DNA from: JAUVXJ01 sp964433755
GTDB lineage: Bacteria; Chloroflexota; Anaerolineae; UBA7937; B3-Chlor
Assembly: GCA_964433755.1 (NCBI GenBank)
Contig: CAYSSR010000007.1
Coordinates: 1 to 64,000 of the forward strand
Direction: 5' to 3'
Length of the DNA: 64,000 nt
The translations under genes were made by a program, and so were the position numbers. Position 1 is the stretch's first letter; each line of letters opens with the position of its first letter. Positions 1 through 8,161 of the stretch are shown piece by piece. Under the pieces are notes generated by a model. The model did not search any database and was not told the DNA's origin. It was given only the letters and a program-made list of their open reading frames with translations.

Positions 1-868
<868 letters not shown>

Positions 869-948
869 GCTTTACTCTGAATTCGGAGCCCCTAGCCCTA
901 CAAGCTTCCTACCACTCTTCGGTTGTTAAGGTTCATGATGCTAAGGTT

Positions 949-977
949 AGTATAGCATAATCGAGACACACTGTCAA
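949..977 (-). promoter_or_regulatory. 16S rRNA proximal sigma70 promoter
   Basis: Read on the minus strand: -35 TTGACA (977-972), a 17-base spacer, and -10 TATACT (954-949). It lies about 80 bases upstream of the mature 16S 5' end and points into it. Confidence 0.85.
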
Positions 978-982
978 GCAGA

Positions 983-1002
983 CTGAGGACCGAAGTCCTC
1001 AG
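983..1002 (-). other. UUCG-type hairpin between tandem rRNA promoters
   Basis: Perfect 8-bp inverted repeat; on the minus strand it reads CTGAGGAC-TTCG-GTCCTCAG, a stable UUCG tetraloop. It would lie in the first bases of transcripts from the upstream rRNA promoter and just upstream of the proximal promoter's -35. It has no U-tract, so a simple terminator is unlikely; a processing or antitermination leader element is possible. Confidence 0.6.
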
Positions 1003-1012
1003 TTGCGCCGAT

Positions 1013-1041
1013 AGTATAGCAGATATACTCCTGCTTGTCAA
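1013..1041 (-). promoter_or_regulatory. 16S rRNA distal sigma70 promoter
   Basis: Minus strand: -35 TTGACA (1041-1036), a 17-base spacer, and -10 TATACT (1018-1013). Both hexamers and the spacer length are identical to the proximal promoter, giving a tandem pair 64 bases apart. Confidence 0.85.
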
Positions 1042-1181
1042 GTACCAGTATTGAGCGAGCGCAGCATATCCAACCGCAAGTGGGCCGGCGTTCCACCGGA
1101 GCACCTGGGGCTGGCCGGCACGTGCGACTGGAGCCTCGACAGACCCGGAGGATACTTCCCTCAGATTCTCAATACAGGGGC

Positions 1182-1210
1182 TTGATTTCGGGCGGATTTT
1201 GTGGTATAAT
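1182..1210 (+). promoter_or_regulatory. sigma factor gene promoter
   Basis: -35 TTGATT (1182-1187), a 17-base spacer and a consensus -10 TATAAT (1205-1210). The leader to the ATG at 1385 would be about 168 bases. No other feature was recognised in that leader. Confidence 0.75.
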
Positions 1211-1384
1211 GAGTTTTGATTCGAGCTAGACGTAGCCTACATAATCTGCCAGCTTGAGAGATATGGATCTGTGCTGTCTTGGCTAGTATCTGTTCCTCGT
1301 AGCTTGTAGCGCTCGTGCCGCCCATTGGAGAGTGGCGGCATTTTCTTTGCTCACTTCGTCCCACGTACGCTGTACAGAGGATTG

Positions 1385-2560
1385 ATGAACACCAAGAAGA
1401 AGCCAACGACCACCGCGCGAGAGAGACTGCTAGAGAAGGGTGAAGAGCAGGGCTTCATCACGCTGGAAGATATGCTACAGGAGTTCCCTCAAGCCGAGCT
1501 CCACGTAGAGGAGATCAGCGAGATCTACTCAGCGCTCCAGGAGGAGGGCATCTCTATCGTGGACGAGGAAGGCGATCCGATCTCGGAGATCCTGGGGAAG
1601 AAACAGGAATCCGACAGTCAGGCCGATCAAGCAGTGGATCTGGACGACGTGGACGCCGAGAGCGCCATCTCTCTCTATTTTCGAGAGGCCGCTCGACACT
1701 CCATCCTCAGTGCCCAAGAGGAAGTGGATCTCGTCAAGAGAATGAACAGCGGAAAGAGAGCCACCGACCGACTGGCTCGCAGCGACTATGACTCGGAGGA
1801 GAGCAAGAGAACGCTGGAGTTGAAGGCGCTGGATGGTGAACTGGGGCGACAGTACCTGATTCGGTCCAACTTGCGCCTGGTGATCAGCATCGCCAAGAAC
1901 TACCGTGGCCAAGGGTTGTCCTTCCTGGATCTCATCCAGGAGGGAAACGTAGGCCTGATGCGCGCTGTCGACAAGTTCGACTATCGTCAGGGCAACCGGT
2001 TCAGTACGTATGCCACGTGGTGGGTCCGTCAGGCCATCACACGAGCCCTCTCGTACCAGAGCCGCACCATACGCCTCCCCGTGCACATGGGTGAAAGGCT
2101 GCGCAGGGTGAAGCAGGTAGCCGGCCAGTTGGAGAAGGAGTTGGGTAGGAAAGCCGGCAAGGAGGAGATAGCCAAGGCGCTCAATCTCAGCCCTGAGCAG
2201 ATGGAGCGGGTCTTCAGAGCACCCACGCACACTCTGTCACTGGAGAAGCCCGTGGGTGAGGAGGGGGAGAGCCAACTGAGCGAGTTCATTCAGGACGAGG
2301 ACATCCCGCCTCCTGTGGATGTGGTCCTGGACGGGCAGTTGAGAGAGCAATTGTACGACGCACTACAGAAGCTGCCCGACAGAGAGCGTCGCATCATAGA
2401 CTTGCGCTTCGGGCTCTCTGACGGCGATCCCCGGACCCTGCAAGAGATCGCAGAGGAGTTCAAGCTGAGCAGGGAGCGGATTCGCCAGATCGAAGGCGAG
2501 GTGCTGCGCAAGCTCCGGCATCCCCACTTCAGCCGCAAGCTTAGGACCTACCTCAGGTGA
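1385..2560 (+). CDS. rpoD: RNA polymerase sigma factor, RpoD/SigA type
   Basis: 391-residue sigma70-family protein that directs core RNA polymerase to -35/-10 promoters. An N-terminal region 1.1-like helical segment (about residues 1-65) is followed by the region 1.2-2 core (AISLYFREA; NLRLVISIAKNYRGQGLSFL; QEGNVGLMRAVDKFDYRQG; FSTYATWWVRQAI), then region 3, and region 4 with LPDRERRIIDLRFGL and the HTH segment LSRERIRQIE near the C terminus. Within 2.4/3.0 the usual ADQARTIR-like stretch reads SYQSRTIRLPVHM, so it could be a group 2 paralogue instead of the principal sigma. ATG 1385 was chosen over an in-frame upstream start at 1325 because the family N terminus begins here. Confidence 0.93.
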   Translation: MNTKKKPTTTARERLLEKGEEQGFITLEDMLQEFPQAELHVEEISEIYSALQEEGISIVDEEGDPISEILGKKQESDSQADQAVDLDDVDAESAISLYFREAARHSILSAQEEVDLVKRMNSGKRATDRLARSDYDSEESKRTLELKALDGELGRQYLIRSNLRLVISIAKNYRGQGLSFLDLIQEGNVGLMRAVDKFDYRQGNRFSTYATWWVRQAITRALSYQSRTIRLPVHMGERLRRVKQVAGQLEKELGRKAGKEEIAKALNLSPEQMERVFRAPTHTLSLEKPVGEEGESQLSEFIQDEDIPPPVDVVLDGQLREQLYDALQKLPDRERRIIDLRFGLSDGDPRTLQEIAEEFKLSRERIRQIEGEVLRKLRHPHFSRKLRTYLR

Positions 2561-2631
2561 GGTAGAGCATCTGTGCCTCTCCTCGTGAACGCGGAGAGTC
2601 TGCCGAGCCAACAGTATCCGAAATGTGATTC

Positions 2632-2670
2632 AGGCCCCGGTGTAGCATCCCCGGGGCCTTGTCATTCTTC
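2632..2670 (+). terminator. intrinsic terminator after the sigma factor gene
   Basis: Perfect 9-bp G+C-rich inverted repeat AGGCCCCGG (2632-2640) / CCGGGGCCT (2651-2659) with a 10-base loop, followed by a T-rich run. It lies 72 bases after the sigma factor stop and before the convergent DUF1461 gene. Confidence 0.75.
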
Positions 2671-2769
2671 TGGGCGGCGCGCCCTGCGCCCCTCCCGTCC
2701 GTTGGCCCGCTCACGATGGGGCCTCGACCCCGGCGACTCGAAGGAAGACTTCGCTCGCGGCAGCGCAGT

Positions 2770-3471
2770 TCACGAGTCCGTAGGTTCGAGCCTCCTCCGT
2801 CTTCCCCAGAGGTAGGCCGCGACGGCCAGGACGACTGACTCCGCGACCACCAGCAGCAGCCACGCCTGAAGCGCGTTGAACCAGAACTGCTCCGGGAAGA
2901 GCTGGATCAAGGTGTCGGATCGAGGGAACAACCAGGTCTCTCCCTCGAAGAAGACGTGGTGGAACTCCACGAAGAACCATTGGAACTGGAGAGGCACCAC
3001 CACGAGGGCGGTGATGGCTAACGCCGGAGCCACGAGCGAGCCAGTGAGTAGATAGCCGGGCATCCGAGCTTTGGTCTCTTTGTTCACGGCGAGGATAGCA
3101 GCGGAGCCAACCAGAAGCAAGGCCAGCACTGCGTCCAGAGCGATCGCCTTGCCCAGCAAGACCTTGACGTCCACCATGTGGGTCAGTTCGCGCTCGTTGA
3201 AGAGGGCCGATCCGTCTGGTCCCGTCAGATTCGCCAGGTAGTCGATCCCCTCTGTAGATACCAGGTAGTAGGCCGCAGCCTCGGCGGCCTCTTGCCTCTC
3301 TTGAGGCGAGAACTTGGTGGACGGAGGGACGTCGGACCTCGCATACTGGAAGCGCAGGAAGGCCGGAGACAGGAGTGGCAAGAGCGAGGTCAAGGCCAGG
3401 AACCAGGGAAGGCAGACGATCAGCAGGATGGCACATGCTCTGAGAAGCAGCCTCTTGGCAGTCACGGTCAT
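2770..3471 (-). CDS. DUF1461 (TIGR01906) integral membrane protein
   Basis: 233 residues with about four to five hydrophobic segments: residues about 10-32 near the N terminus, about 110-128 (ALDAVLALLLVGSAAILAV), about 143-163, and near the C terminus (ALQAWLLLVVAESVVLAVAAYL). A soluble extracytoplasmic loop follows the first segment (SPQERQEAAEAAAYYL...). This pattern and length fit the DUF1461 family, whose function is not established. Its ATG overlaps the TGA of the upstream spermidine-synthase-like gene (ATGA), so the two are probably translationally coupled. Confidence 0.8.
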   Translation of the reverse strand: MTVTAKRLLLRACAILLIVCLPWFLALTSLLPLLSPAFLRFQYARSDVPPSTKFSPQERQEAAEAAAYYLVSTEGIDYLANLTGPDGSALFNERELTHMVDVKVLLGKAIALDAVLALLLVGSAAILAVNKETKARMPGYLLTGSLVAPALAITALVVVPLQFQWFFVEFHHVFFEGETWLFPRSDTLIQLFPEQFWFNALQAWLLLVVAESVVLAVAAYLWGRRRRLEPTDS

Positions 3472-5012
3472 TCTCCCTCCAAGACGTATCGGAGGATGAT
3501 CAGGTGGGTCAGGTACTCCACAGGAGCCCGATCATCCGTAAGGACCAAACCTCCGCCATCATAGGACCTGATCCTGCCTCTCGACTCCTCGACGACCTCG
3601 GATAGCCACTCGTTCGAGACGGTATCCAGTCTAGCGTAGACGTCACTCAGGCTGGTCGGCTGTTGAGTTCCAACCACCAGACTATTGCTGTCGCCAGGGA
3701 CATCGAGGATGAACACAGTCTCGAAGACCTGGCTCATAGTAGCCGCAAGGACGTCCACCAACCGGAAGTCGCTGGCGGTACGTCCTGCGTTGAGGACGAG
3801 CACGCCGCCGTGATTCAAGCGCTCGAGGGCCACGCCGAAGAACTCTCGGGTGGTCAGGTGAAAAGGTATGTAGGGTTGCCGGTATGCATCGGCGACGATG
3901 ACGTCGTACGTCCCGTCGGTGTGGGTCAAGAAGTAGCGTCCATCTTGGAGGCTCACGTTGAGATTTGGCTCATCCAGGTCGAAGAAGCGGCGTCCCACCT
4001 CCACGATCTCAGGATCGAGCTCCACGCCGTCCATGCTGATGGGACCGTAGACGGCGGTGTACTCCTTGGCCGCTGTTCCAGCAGCGAGACCCACGAAGCA
4101 TACGCTCTCGACCGCCTCGGGCGGATATCCGGTGCCGAAGAAGGGTCCCAGCAGAAAGTAGTCCCATACGCCGCCGCTCAAGACGGATCCGGGCCGGTAT
4201 GCCGAGTGCACAGCCTGCCCCTCGTTGAGCATCAACACTCTCCGTCCGCCCTGGTCCACCACCTGGATGTAGTTGTAGGAGGACTCGTGTTCGTACACCA
4301 GGCCCTCATCCGCCTTGATCAGCCCTCCAGGGAAAACGAGCCTCAGGAGGACAATCGCGAGAGGAAGCAAGAGATACCATCCAGCCCGGCGGCCCATTCT
4401 GGAGAGGAGGCCCGCGATAGAGACCACGAGCAGGGTGAGCGAACTTAGGAGGAACGTCGTCGCCGTGCCCAGGAAGGGAATGAGCACCAGAGTTGGCAGG
4501 AAAGTACCCACTATGCTCCCCAGAGTTGATAGGGCGTAGATGGTGCCCGCAGTGTGGCCCGTGGAAACCACCGCATGGGACTGTAATCGAATAGCGAAGG
4601 GCGACACGCATCCCAAGAGGACGACCGGTACGGTGAAGAGCAGCAGTATGCCCAGGAAGGACCCCACGACGATACCCGCGGAGAAAGTCTCGAAACCTGC
4701 GACGGAGTATCTCAGCACAGGCTTGGCGAGGTATGGAATCAGACCGATGGCGAATCCAGCCCAGATGGCAAGCTGATAGAGCAGTTCCGCGCGTGGGTAC
4801 CTGTCCGCGAGCCGGCCCCCGAGATAGTAGCCCGCGGTCAGATAAACCATGATCAGACCGATCAGGTTGGCCCACACCAACTGAGAGTCGCCGAAATAGG
4901 GAGACAGCAGTCGCGAAGCCGCCATTTCCACGGCCATCACCGTCATACCGCAAACGAACACGGTCGACAGCAGGAAATGGTCTCTGGATGACCATCGTTG
5001 CTCGACAGACAT
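3468..5012 (-). CDS. fused MFS-like membrane / spermidine synthase-like protein
   Basis: 514 residues. The N-terminal half (about 14-235) holds some seven to eight membrane segments with a small-transporter look (GGRLADRYPRAELLY). The C-terminal half (about 245-510) is a spermidine-synthase-like Rossmann domain with the SAM-site motif VCFVGLAAGTAAKEY, an acidic MDGVELDPEIVEVGRRFF strand, DGRYFLTHTDGTYDVIVADAY and the conserved YIPFHLTTREFF. Such fusions are widespread and few have been tested; polyamine synthesis should not be assumed. It is probably transcribed from a promoter so close to the ATG that the mRNA is leaderless, and it is coupled to the DUF1461 gene. Confidence 0.85.
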   Translation of the reverse strand: MSVEQRWSSRDHFLLSTVFVCGMTVMAVEMAASRLLSPYFGDSQLVWANLIGLIMVYLTAGYYLGGRLADRYPRAELLYQLAIWAGFAIGLIPYLAKPVLRYSVAGFETFSAGIVVGSFLGILLLFTVPVVLLGCVSPFAIRLQSHAVVSTGHTAGTIYALSTLGSIVGTFLPTLVLIPFLGTATTFLLSSLTLLVVSIAGLLSRMGRRAGWYLLLPLAIVLLRLVFPGGLIKADEGLVYEHESSYNYIQVVDQGGRRVLMLNEGQAVHSAYRPGSVLSGGVWDYFLLGPFFGTGYPPEAVESVCFVGLAAGTAAKEYTAVYGPISMDGVELDPEIVEVGRRFFDLDEPNLNVSLQDGRYFLTHTDGTYDVIVADAYRQPYIPFHLTTREFFGVALERLNHGGVLVLNAGRTASDFRLVDVLAATMSQVFETVFILDVPGDSNSLVVGTQQPTSLSDVYARLDTVSNEWLSEVVEESRGRIRSYDGGGLVLTDDRAPVEYLTHLIILRYVLEGE

Positions 5013-5020
5013 ACCATGCG

Positions 5021-5049
5021 ATTATACGCCAGCAAGCGGGTCGCGGCAA
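5021..5049 (-). promoter_or_regulatory. promoter of the spermidine-synthase-like gene (leaderless)
   Basis: Minus strand: -35 TTGCCG (5049-5044), a 17-base spacer and a perfect -10 TATAAT (5026-5021). The start codon begins at 5012, only 8 bases after the -10, so transcription should start at or within about three bases of the ATG. No Shine-Dalgarno can fit. Confidence 0.65.
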
Positions 5050-5104
5050 TGCCGTCCTCGGCCAGGATAGTGGCTATGCCTGGTGTCGTCACACAGGTTC
5101 CCGC

Positions 5105-5131
5105 TGAGACCCGGCTGGTGTCCGGGTCTCA
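5105..5131. repeat. perfect 10-bp inverted repeat in a divergent intergenic region
   Basis: TGAGACCCGG (5105-5114) and CCGGGTCTCA (5122-5131), separated by 7 bases. It lies between the divergent promoters of the spermidine-synthase-like gene and the histidine kinase, about 60 bases upstream of the former's -35. There is no T-run on either side. It could be a protein-binding site or a hairpin. Confidence 0.55.
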
Positions 5132-5213
5132 GGACCGCGCCGCCTTGTTGCGCGACCATGGTATGGGACACCCCACCCTGGTGATACCACATCGCCCCGA
5201 CTATTGTCTGTCG

Positions 5214-5242
5214 TTGACAGGAACAACGAATCATGGTATAGT
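5214..5242 (+). promoter_or_regulatory. histidine kinase promoter
   Basis: -35 TTGACA (5214-5219), a 17-base spacer and -10 TATAGT (5237-5242). The start codon at 5317 is about 70 bases downstream, with GGGAGAG as ribosome binding site. Confidence 0.8.
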
Positions 5243-5316
5243 ACCGTCAAATATCCGTCCATCCTTGCTGCATTGCGTGGTGACCCTTCCGGGCGGAATC
5301 AGGGAGAGTTGCGACA

Positions 5317-6462
5317 ATGGCAGAGAAGGCGTTCAGGGAGATGATCGACAGGGACCACCCCACACCAGAAGCCTTCGAGGAAGCCGCCCAGGCCGTGGTA
5401 GCGTTGGAGGAGATCCTGAGCTGCTTCGTGGAACTCATCGTCCTGTCGACGGATGCCAGCGAAGGCTCGCTCATGCTTCTGCACGAGGGACGTGAGCTAC
5501 TGACCATCACCTCCGCCAGCGGGCTGGGCAGAGAGATCGTGCAGGGTGCGCGAAGACATCTCGGCGAGGGCATCTCGGGCTGGGTGGCCAAGCACAAGGA
5601 ACCCCTGCTGCTCGTGGGACCTATCAAGGATAAGCGCTTCTCCGGTGTAGGGAGAGGGATCAAGGATGCTCTGTGCGTGCCGCTGATGATGACCGACGAG
5701 GTCATCGGAGTGCTGTCAGTAAGCAACAAGAAGGGCAAAGGCAACTTCACCGAGGCCGATCTCGATCGCCTGATGGAGGTCTCCACACCAGCGGCCAGAG
5801 TGATCGTCCTAACCCTCGCACAACGGGAGGCGGATGCCGAGAGCCGCGCCTGGGAGCGCAAGCAGTTGGCGCAAGAGATCCACGATGGCCCGATGCAGGA
5901 GCTGTCCTCTGTGATCCTGCTCATGGAGCTGTACAAGAGGATCCGGAAGGACGACACCGAGCGCGCTGAGACCGAGCTGGCCAGGGCCAAGGAGCAGGCG
6001 CTGGACTGCCTCCAGGAACTCCGCCATTTCGCCTATGACCTGCGGCTTACAGACCTGGAGAAGTTGAGCTTGCTCGATGAGCTGAGGCGCTACACAGTGG
6101 AGTTCCAGAAGAGGACCGGCATCACTGTCACTCTGGTCGTGGACGGCATGAGCAAAGACATCCCCGTAGGGGTCAAGAAGAACCTCTACCGCATTGCACA
6201 GGAGGCCCTGACCAACGTCCGGCGACACGCCAAGGCCAGTGAGGTGGAGATAAGGTTACATACCACTGAGGACCAACTGGAACTGAGCGTGAAGGACAAC
6301 GGTCGAGGGTTCAAACTCCAGGAGGCACTGGAGCGAGCCCAGTCTGAAAAACGGTTTGGCCTCCTGGGCATGCAAGAGCGAGCCTATCTCATGGGAGGGG
6401 CCCTGGAGACGGAGACCAAGCCCGGGGAAGGCACCGCCCTAAGGATCATTCTTCCTCTCTGA
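5317..6462 (+). CDS. GAF-domain sensor histidine kinase (NarX/LiaS type)
   Basis: 381-residue soluble kinase with no membrane segment. A GAF domain covers about residues 20-170. The HisKA_3 dimerisation segment carries the phospho-acceptor in QEIHDGPMQEL (His189). The HATPase_c domain has the N-box QEALTNVRRHA, the G1 box VKDNGRGF and a C-terminal GEGTALRIILPL. HisKA_3 kinases normally phosphorylate NarL/LuxR-type regulators, but none is adjacent, so this is an orphan kinase. The ATG at 5317 has a GGGAGAG ribosome binding site and a promoter at 5214-5242. Confidence 0.92.
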   Translation: MAEKAFREMIDRDHPTPEAFEEAAQAVVALEEILSCFVELIVLSTDASEGSLMLLHEGRELLTITSASGLGREIVQGARRHLGEGISGWVAKHKEPLLLVGPIKDKRFSGVGRGIKDALCVPLMMTDEVIGVLSVSNKKGKGNFTEADLDRLMEVSTPAARVIVLTLAQREADAESRAWERKQLAQEIHDGPMQELSSVILLMELYKRIRKDDTERAETELARAKEQALDCLQELRHFAYDLRLTDLEKLSLLDELRRYTVEFQKRTGITVTLVVDGMSKDIPVGVKKNLYRIAQEALTNVRRHAKASEVEIRLHTTEDQLELSVKDNGRGFKLQEALERAQSEKRFGLLGMQERAYLMGGALETETKPGEGTALRIILPL

Positions 6463-6464
6463 GG

Positions 6465-6493
6465 TTGACTTCTGCTCGACTCTGAGGTATGAT
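6465..6493 (+). promoter_or_regulatory. tRNA-Gly promoter
   Basis: -35 TTGACT (6465-6470), a 17-base spacer and -10 TATGAT (6488-6493). The mature tRNA starts 16 bases after the -10. Confidence 0.75.
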
Positions 6494-6508
6494 AGGTACG
6501 GTACGCAA

Positions 6509-6581
6509 GCGGGTGTAACTCAGTTGGCAGAGTGTCTGCTTCCCAAGCAGAATGTCGTGGGTTCGAATCCCATCACCCGCT
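6509..6581 (+). tRNA. tRNA-Gly (anticodon CCC)
   Basis: 73 bases forming a full cloverleaf: acceptor GCGGGTG/CACCCGC, anticodon stem TCTGC/GCAGA around loop TTCCCAA (anticodon CCC), and T-arm GTGGG-TTCGAAT-CCCAT. The discriminator base is T, and CCA is not encoded (CAC follows). Confidence 0.97.
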
Positions 6582-6594
6582 CACCAAATGCTGC

Positions 6595-6632
6595 ACAGGT
6601 CCCAGAGGCATATCTGGGACCTGTTGTTTTCT
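6595..6632 (+). terminator. intrinsic terminator after tRNA-Gly
   Basis: Perfect 12-bp inverted repeat ACAGGTCCCAGA (6595-6606) / TCTGGGACCTGT (6613-6624) with a 6-base loop, followed by TGTTTTCT. It starts 13 bases after the tRNA, making the tRNA a monocistronic unit. Confidence 0.93.
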
Positions 6633-6725
6633 AGCGGGGGCCGCGAGAACGGCTGGTTGGTGGCGGCACTGCTCGACCATGGGGACTCTACGGTCGGCCC
6701 TCCAAAGGATCGCGGGGAGGAGAGG

Positions 6726-8072
6726 ATGAGAGAGATCGAGCACGTTGCTCGCTTTGTGCACGACTGCTCGTGGGCCGCGCTGCCGTCGTCGGTTCAGGAG
6801 CGAATCAAGATGGCGCTGCTCGACGACCTCGGAGCTACGCTGGCGGGCACTCTCACGCGGGTCAGTCGAATCACGGCGGCGTACGCGGTCGAGGCCTGGC
6901 CGGGCGAAGCGGCCACGATCCTGCTCCACGGCAAGCGGGCATCGGCCCTTGGCGCGGCCTTTGCCAACGGATACGCGGCAAACGGCCTCGACATCGATGG
7001 CTGTGCCCTGTACACCAAGGGGCATCCCGGCGCCCAGGTCTTCCCTACAGCGCTGGCTCTGGGGGAGACTCTCGGGATCGACGGCAAGGCGATGCTGGCG
7101 GCTATGGTGGTGGGCTACGAGATCGCCCACCGTACTGCGCGCTGCTGGCACGATCACCATGAGGTCTACCAGGCATGTGCGTCGTGGGGCTCCGTCGCGT
7201 GTGCGGCAGTGGCGGCCAACCTGCTAGGGTTATCCAAGCCACAGATCGAGCAAGCCCTTGGTATCGCCGAGTACCATGCTCCCAACGTCCCCATGATGCG
7301 CGCCATCGACAATCCTGCCATGGTCAAGCACGGCATCGGGTGGGGCACAGTCGTCGGCATCACCGCAGGTCAACTGGCCCAGCGCGGCTTCACCGGGATC
7401 CCCTCCTTGCTCAGTTTCGAGCAGTACGCAGAGTGGGTCTCGGACATCGGCCATGAGTACGTCATCTTGGATGGTCTGGCCTGGAAGAAGTACGCATGTT
7501 GCGCCTGGGTACACGCGGCGTTGGACGCCACACTGGAAGTGATAGGCGAATACAGCATATCAGTGGCGCAGATAGCTCACATCAAGGTCGAGGGACACCG
7601 TGGGACGTATCGATTGGGCACCAGACCGCCCAGCACCACCGAGGAGGCCCAGTTCAACGTAGCCTGGCCACTGGCGGCGCTCCTGATCGATGGTGAGATG
7701 GGGCCCCGTCAAGTCCTCGAGGAACGGCTGGTGGACCCGGAGGTTCGCGAGTTGGCCAGGAAGGTCGAAGTGCTGGAATCAGACGAGCTCAACGAACTGT
7801 ATCGCCTGGCCACACTGGGGGACCCCAGGGGCAAATATGCCTGCTCGGTGACCATCACCTTGACCGATGGTCGCGAGTTCGCATCGGGGTTGGTGGAGGC
7901 CGGGATCAAGTTCCCTCAGCGGTGGACGAAGGAGCAGGTGGAGAAGAAGTTCCGCTGGCTGGCTGGCTTCGTCTTGGATGAAGCTCGCACGGATAGGCTA
8001 GTGGAGATGATCTGGGATCTCGAGGGGCTGGTGGACGTTCGGGAGCTGACCTCTCTCGTGGCTCAGCGGTGA
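6726..8072 (+). CDS. MmgE/PrpD family protein
   Basis: 448 residues, matching the usual 440-480 of the MmgE/PrpD family (2-methylcitrate dehydratase, cis-aconitate decarboxylase and iminodisuccinate-epimerase relatives). Family features are the helical N-terminal domain (VQERIKMALLDDLGATLAG), ALGAAFANGYAANGLDIDG, HPGAQVFPTALALGE, MVVGYEIAHRTA and a C-terminal lid domain. The ATG at 6726 follows GGGGAGGAGAGG; an upstream in-frame start would lie inside the tRNA and its terminator. The substrate cannot be named from the sequence. It converges on the methyltransferase locus. Confidence 0.88.
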   Translation: MREIEHVARFVHDCSWAALPSSVQERIKMALLDDLGATLAGTLTRVSRITAAYAVEAWPGEAATILLHGKRASALGAAFANGYAANGLDIDGCALYTKGHPGAQVFPTALALGETLGIDGKAMLAAMVVGYEIAHRTARCWHDHHEVYQACASWGSVACAAVAANLLGLSKPQIEQALGIAEYHAPNVPMMRAIDNPAMVKHGIGWGTVVGITAGQLAQRGFTGIPSLLSFEQYAEWVSDIGHEYVILDGLAWKKYACCAWVHAALDATLEVIGEYSISVAQIAHIKVEGHRGTYRLGTRPPSTTEEAQFNVAWPLAALLIDGEMGPRQVLEERLVDPEVRELARKVEVLESDELNELYRLATLGDPRGKYACSVTITLTDGREFASGLVEAGIKFPQRWTKEQVEKKFRWLAGFVLDEARTDRLVEMIWDLEGLVDVRELTSLVAQR

Positions 8073-8161
8073 CCGGGCACTGACGCCCCTATCGAGTGCC
8101 GGGCTCGTGCGTGGAAGATGCAGCGGAGAACACACGCTGCCCGGCAAGTGCCTCGCCGCTC

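Noticed and set aside
6552..6725. N-terminal extension of the MmgE/PrpD gene to 6552
   Set aside because: It would overlap the tRNA-Gly gene and its terminator; a strong ribosome binding site precedes the ATG at 6726.
8073..8110. Terminator between the convergent MmgE/PrpD gene and MttB paralogue 1
   Set aside because: Only a 6-bp GGCACT/AGTGCC stem with a long loop and no T-run was found, too weak to support.
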